A DNA stretch of 64,000 nucleotides from Phoebastria nigripes (taxonomy: Eukaryota > Chordata > Aves > Procellariiformes > Diomedeidae). Shown piece by piece: positions 60,050-64,000 of this stretch. The stretch lies in assembly GCA_035582835.1 (NCBI GenBank), contig JAYKAV010000112.1, forward strand, positions 2,177,304 through 2,241,303, in the 5' to 3' direction. A program made the position numbers and the translations under genes. Position 1 is the stretch's first letter; each line of letters begins with the position of its first letter. The notes beneath the pieces are model-generated. The model was not told the DNA's origin. It saw only the letters and a program-made list of their open reading frames with translations, and searched no databases.

Positions 60050-63000
60050 TTTTACCAACCAAAAAACCTTACAGAAACATGAAGACTCTTCTGTGACCCA
60101 GTTAGGGATTATATGGGGTCACATTGTATTCAGATGTTCCTTTCTAACTACAAGCACATTTATGATGCCACTGGAATCACTCTATGGTGGCTGTGATAGC
60201 TGGGTCGGCATTCCCAAAACTTTATACCATGAGATTTTACAAAAAATTGTCATTAGGCCTGCTCTATTATTTACGGAACCAATCAATCAGCAATGTTCAT
60301 TTGCTTCTTGGGTAAATCCATCACTGAAAGAACTAAGGAAGACCAAACTCTCAAAACCATGGTTTAAATTATGTCAATATCATGCAGGAATCCAATAAAC
60401 AGCCAACACAAAAGTAATTACTCTTTCATGGAGCAATCATGGAAAGCTCAAGCTCTAAAACAAAGTTGATAAATGCTTGACCGCTCAAAAACTAAATTGA
60501 TTTAGGCAAAAAGACCCTCAATTTACCCTAAAGTAATTCAATTTCCTTTGCAGGAATTTAGCCATAGCTTTTCTAAATTAACTTTCCCAAATGTTGTCAA
60601 TAAAGAAAGTGAAGCTATGTAGCACTGGATAGACAAGGAAGGCAACTGTTAATTTCTAAAGGAACTGTAATGGTGCATACCACTTACTCTAATGCCTAGG
60701 ATCTGCAGGCCCAAGAAATAGGTTGTTGAAGTGGGAGAAATCAAGCATAAGAACTGGCATCAGACTGGAAAGTAATTTCTTTCCATACTTTGTACAAAGG
60801 CCAATTCATTCGCTCAAAGATGAGGTACCTGTTAGATACTGTAGCCCTGTTCAGCTATGGAAAAAACATTCAGTCCAGCTGTTCTTCAGATCTTTTTGCA
60901 ATGCAGTTACTGAGCAGATGAGACATTTCATTCTCCTATATTACTGAAAGTAAATTGCTCATTTGTTATAGACCTTTTGAGACAACACTAAGGCTAAGTC
61001 ATCCATATTTGACAATCTGCTTGAACTCTGATAAAACAGACCAGCAGACAGAAGATCAGTCAATTACCAAAGACTTGTGACAGAAACTATCATTCCTCCA
61101 AGAAGCAAACTGAATTTCCTGCCAATGTAGTAAATCACAGCAGTAAGTATTTTACTGCTCACATCACAGTACACAAGCATCATTACAGAAAAATAAACAT
61201 TATGCTAGTCCATCCCATTGCACCTCAAACAAGGGCAGCCTAAGGCCTTTATCCAAGTGTCTATCAGCTAGGTCATATTTTAGTTACACAAAGTGGGGCT
61301 CTAGAGGAGACCAAAAGTAGAAGATGCCAAGGCGGTATGTGAAAAAATCAATCCATGCTCATTTTTTTCCCTCCGGCTTTCTCCTTTCCACTCTGTTTCA
61401 CTTTTGAGATTATATTAGCCTCTCACAAGCTCAATGGTGGAACAGAAGTCATAAATAGACTCAAATTTCAGCTTATTACTACTACCTCCCAGAAACATTT
61501 TCATAGCGAGGCATTGACTGCCAGAGCTTGAAGCAACAAGAATGAGTCTGTATGTGAGATGATTTTGATTTATCAGCAAAAATACATGCAGCTTAAAAGT
61601 TTTCTACAATTCATACCTTTTTTATCATGAGTGATCCAAACTTAATGACGGTATATAAATATGCTCTAGAAACAAGAACAGTAACTTGATCATAATCTAG
61701 CAAAATGGTTAAGTGTATGATTAGTATCTTAGTCCTCGTAAATGAACAGACCCACTCAAACTAAAATTTAATCCAAGACTTGAGTGTTCTCTTAGGTCAC
61801 GGAGCAAAAAAGAAGCTTGTAAAATTTGCAGGGAAAAATACAAACATACCAAGGCACTCCATTATTTTAGAGATGATCTGAACTCACCAGCTGGAAAATT
61901 CACCCCTCAAAAATAACAGAAATCACCTCCCTACACAATTGCTTTACAAATAGATTAGGTAAGACAGTGAGATACAGTTAGAAAAAAACACTCCAAGTTA
62001 ACAATGAACAACAGGATATCAGGCTTGGGCTCAAAGAGTGTCTTGCATTATCTTTGAGAAGAAGCCTGTAAAGGAAATACTTGGGGCTACACAGTGGGGT
62101 GAAAAACAGATGAAGTCTGGATTTAAATTAGCTTTGCCTTATTATGGAAAGATTCATGAGGTCATGTTTCTATAATTGCAGATGCTCCAATAATAGTTTT
62201 AACTATCAAGTAAATAGACATAGAGACTAAAAATATGCAAGAAATTCAGACTTAATTATAAGCTCTGAATAATATTTTAGACAAGTCTCCACATCAAGAC
62301 TATTCTTTCAAATACCTATCATGTCTAGTGGAGAAGCAAAATGAGCACGTGGGGACTTTGAAACGGAAGTTCTAAGAAGTCTATCAATACATTAAGGGGC
62401 AAAAAAGAGTAAAGATTGCTTTTATTGTACAACACTTAACTGAACAAAAGGGAAATACAGCATCCATAAAGATATACGACATAGCCTAGAGAGTGGACAC
62501 AAAAGAATGAAGTGATGAAACACACAAAAGAAAGACTCTATGAATTACCTTTTCAGATTACCTGAGAATAAAGAAATGAGCATATATCCAGCAGATAACC
62601 AATTAATAGTTTTATGAACAGGTAAGTGCAGTTTATAAGCCTGTTTCTCACACTGTCTCTTCAACATACTTTCTGTACAGCTGTATTAAAATGAGATTCC
62701 AGTTGCTAAAACCATATAGGTGTCAAATTCTTCCTTCACCAGCAACTTGTGCTGCAGCCTCAGATTCCTGTAGCTACTCAGTTAAGACTATATGTGTGTA
62801 CACACAAACATACAGACTTTGATGCTATTGAGATTTAATAGTCTATGTAATCTCAGTGTGTTTACATTTCTGTCACACAAAACTACTTCTAGGGGATTTT
62901 TTTTTTCCCATCAGTTACATCTGATTCCCACTTTGCCTATTGACATGGTCTCTCTCCTTTTTCTGTTCTTTTATACACAAAGCAGTACTGCTTATCTGTA

Positions 63001-64000
63001 GAAAACCAGGCTACAGTAAGCCACATTAAGATATAAGTTTTATAAAGCAACTTATAAACCTTTGCTGTTGTTGACAAGAACTGGGTTGTTGACAAAAATT
63101 GGCACATGGATTTTAATGCAAAAGCATATGCTTCCTGGACACCATTTTGAATGGGAAGTGTTAAAAAAAAAGACACTAAGATATGAAAACTGAGTGATCT
63201 GGAATTCATACAACTGTTTTACAATATAAAGTGTGGGGAAAAAATAAAAACAAGATTGCAGATGAATTTTCAAATTTAAAAAACTCACTTAGAATANCCC
63301 TAACAGCAGTGGAAGCATGTTCATTATGATTACAGATATAACAAAGTTTTTAAATACAGAAAAGGTTGAAATAAAATCTTGTGATAGATATGAATATTGC
63401 ATCCTACAAGTCAGGGTCTTTAATGACACCGTAACATGAAATGGCAAGTTGCAGATTTCTGTAACTTACTTTATGAAGAGATGAAAACCAAGACAAAGGG
63501 ATATAATATGCACACAGGAAGATTTAATTTGGCTCAGAACATCCATGTGTCATTTACTTTTAAATCAACCAGTTTATGTTTCTTTTAAATCAGTCCAAGC
63601 TCACATCCTATTATGTTTTTGATAAAGGACAGGCATCAAGATATTTATACAATAGATGGCTTTTATCTGTTAAAAAGCCACCCTAAAATTTTTGAATGGG
63701 CATTCAAACATCTGAGTTTTAAATTTCAAAATACTCTTGTCTAGTATCAACCATTTCTCTTATTTCATAACGTCATGCCATAGCTCAAAACGCTGAAATT
63801 ACTTTCTTCTTCAAAGCCACTGCCACTTGAGACGACCTCCTAGTATCACTCAGTTCATTATTCAACCTGCTTTTACTTCTTTATTCTTCCACAGTTCCTA
63901 TTTCTTGCTACTTAACATTAGCTTTTTTTAGAGCGTGCCCCAAAGAAATCTTCCATGTCACAGACAAAGGAAGAGTCACCACTGTCTATCCAGAAAACAA
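60050..64000. other. Noncoding A+T-rich stretch to the window end
   Basis: No gene is supported. Frames such as 60093-60398 (+) and 62937-63209 (-) show no recognisable motif. There is a T10 run near 62900 and an N at 63297. I see no transposon. Confidence 0.55.

Overview
This window is vertebrate nuclear DNA, almost certainly from a bird, and it looks like a gene desert or a very large intron. The evidence is the repeat content: every mobile element I can identify with confidence is a chicken-repeat-1 (CR1) LINE ending in the typical 3' tail (TTCCAACC..., then copies of the octamer ATTCTATG). The background is A+T-rich, with many short homopolymers and no recognisable host exon set. A CR1 tail of the 'GGTCTTTTCCAACCTTAATGATTCTATG' type, named here by pattern only, together with several other tail types points to Aves and perhaps a non-galliform bird, but species and chromosome cannot be read from the sequence. 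About 33 isolated N bases and one 690-N run show a draft short-read-style assembly.

Layout. 1-1419: noncoding, with an 18-G run. 1420-2844: old, 5'-truncated CR1 (+). 3311-3534: CR1 (+) with about 1.4 kb of its interior missing. 3535-10334: unremarkable A+T-rich DNA. 10335-11060: very degraded CR1 (+). 11061-13481: noncoding, with one weak exon candidate at 12494-12570. 13482-13612: CR1 tail (+). 13613-33480: long A+T-rich stretch with simple repeats, two G-quadruplex motifs and blocks that resemble conserved noncoding elements (best at 14380-14770). 33481-34340: an isolated G+C-rich island of unknown origin. 34341-43518: noncoding, with one ancient LINE remnant (-) near 36060-36190. 43519-44634: CR1 (+). 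44635-55516: noncoding. 55517-57040: well-preserved CR1 (-), interrupted by the assembly gap 56180-56869. 58921-60049: best-preserved CR1 (+). 60050-64000: noncoding.

No intact protein-coding gene, rRNA, tRNA or CRISPR array is supported. All longer reading frames are CR1 reverse-transcriptase fragments, readings through the N gap, or chance frames in pyrimidine- or purine-rich DNA. The CR1 copies do not form a working system: all are 5'-truncated and broken by stops or frameshifts. They do form a small age series, from 10335-11060 (barely recognisable) to 58921-60049 (about 190 uninterrupted codons). I found no convincing new biological system. The most useful observations are the internally deleted CR1, the gap lying inside one CR1, the head-to-head CR1 pair at 55-60 kb, and several candidate regulatory blocks that need an alignment to test.
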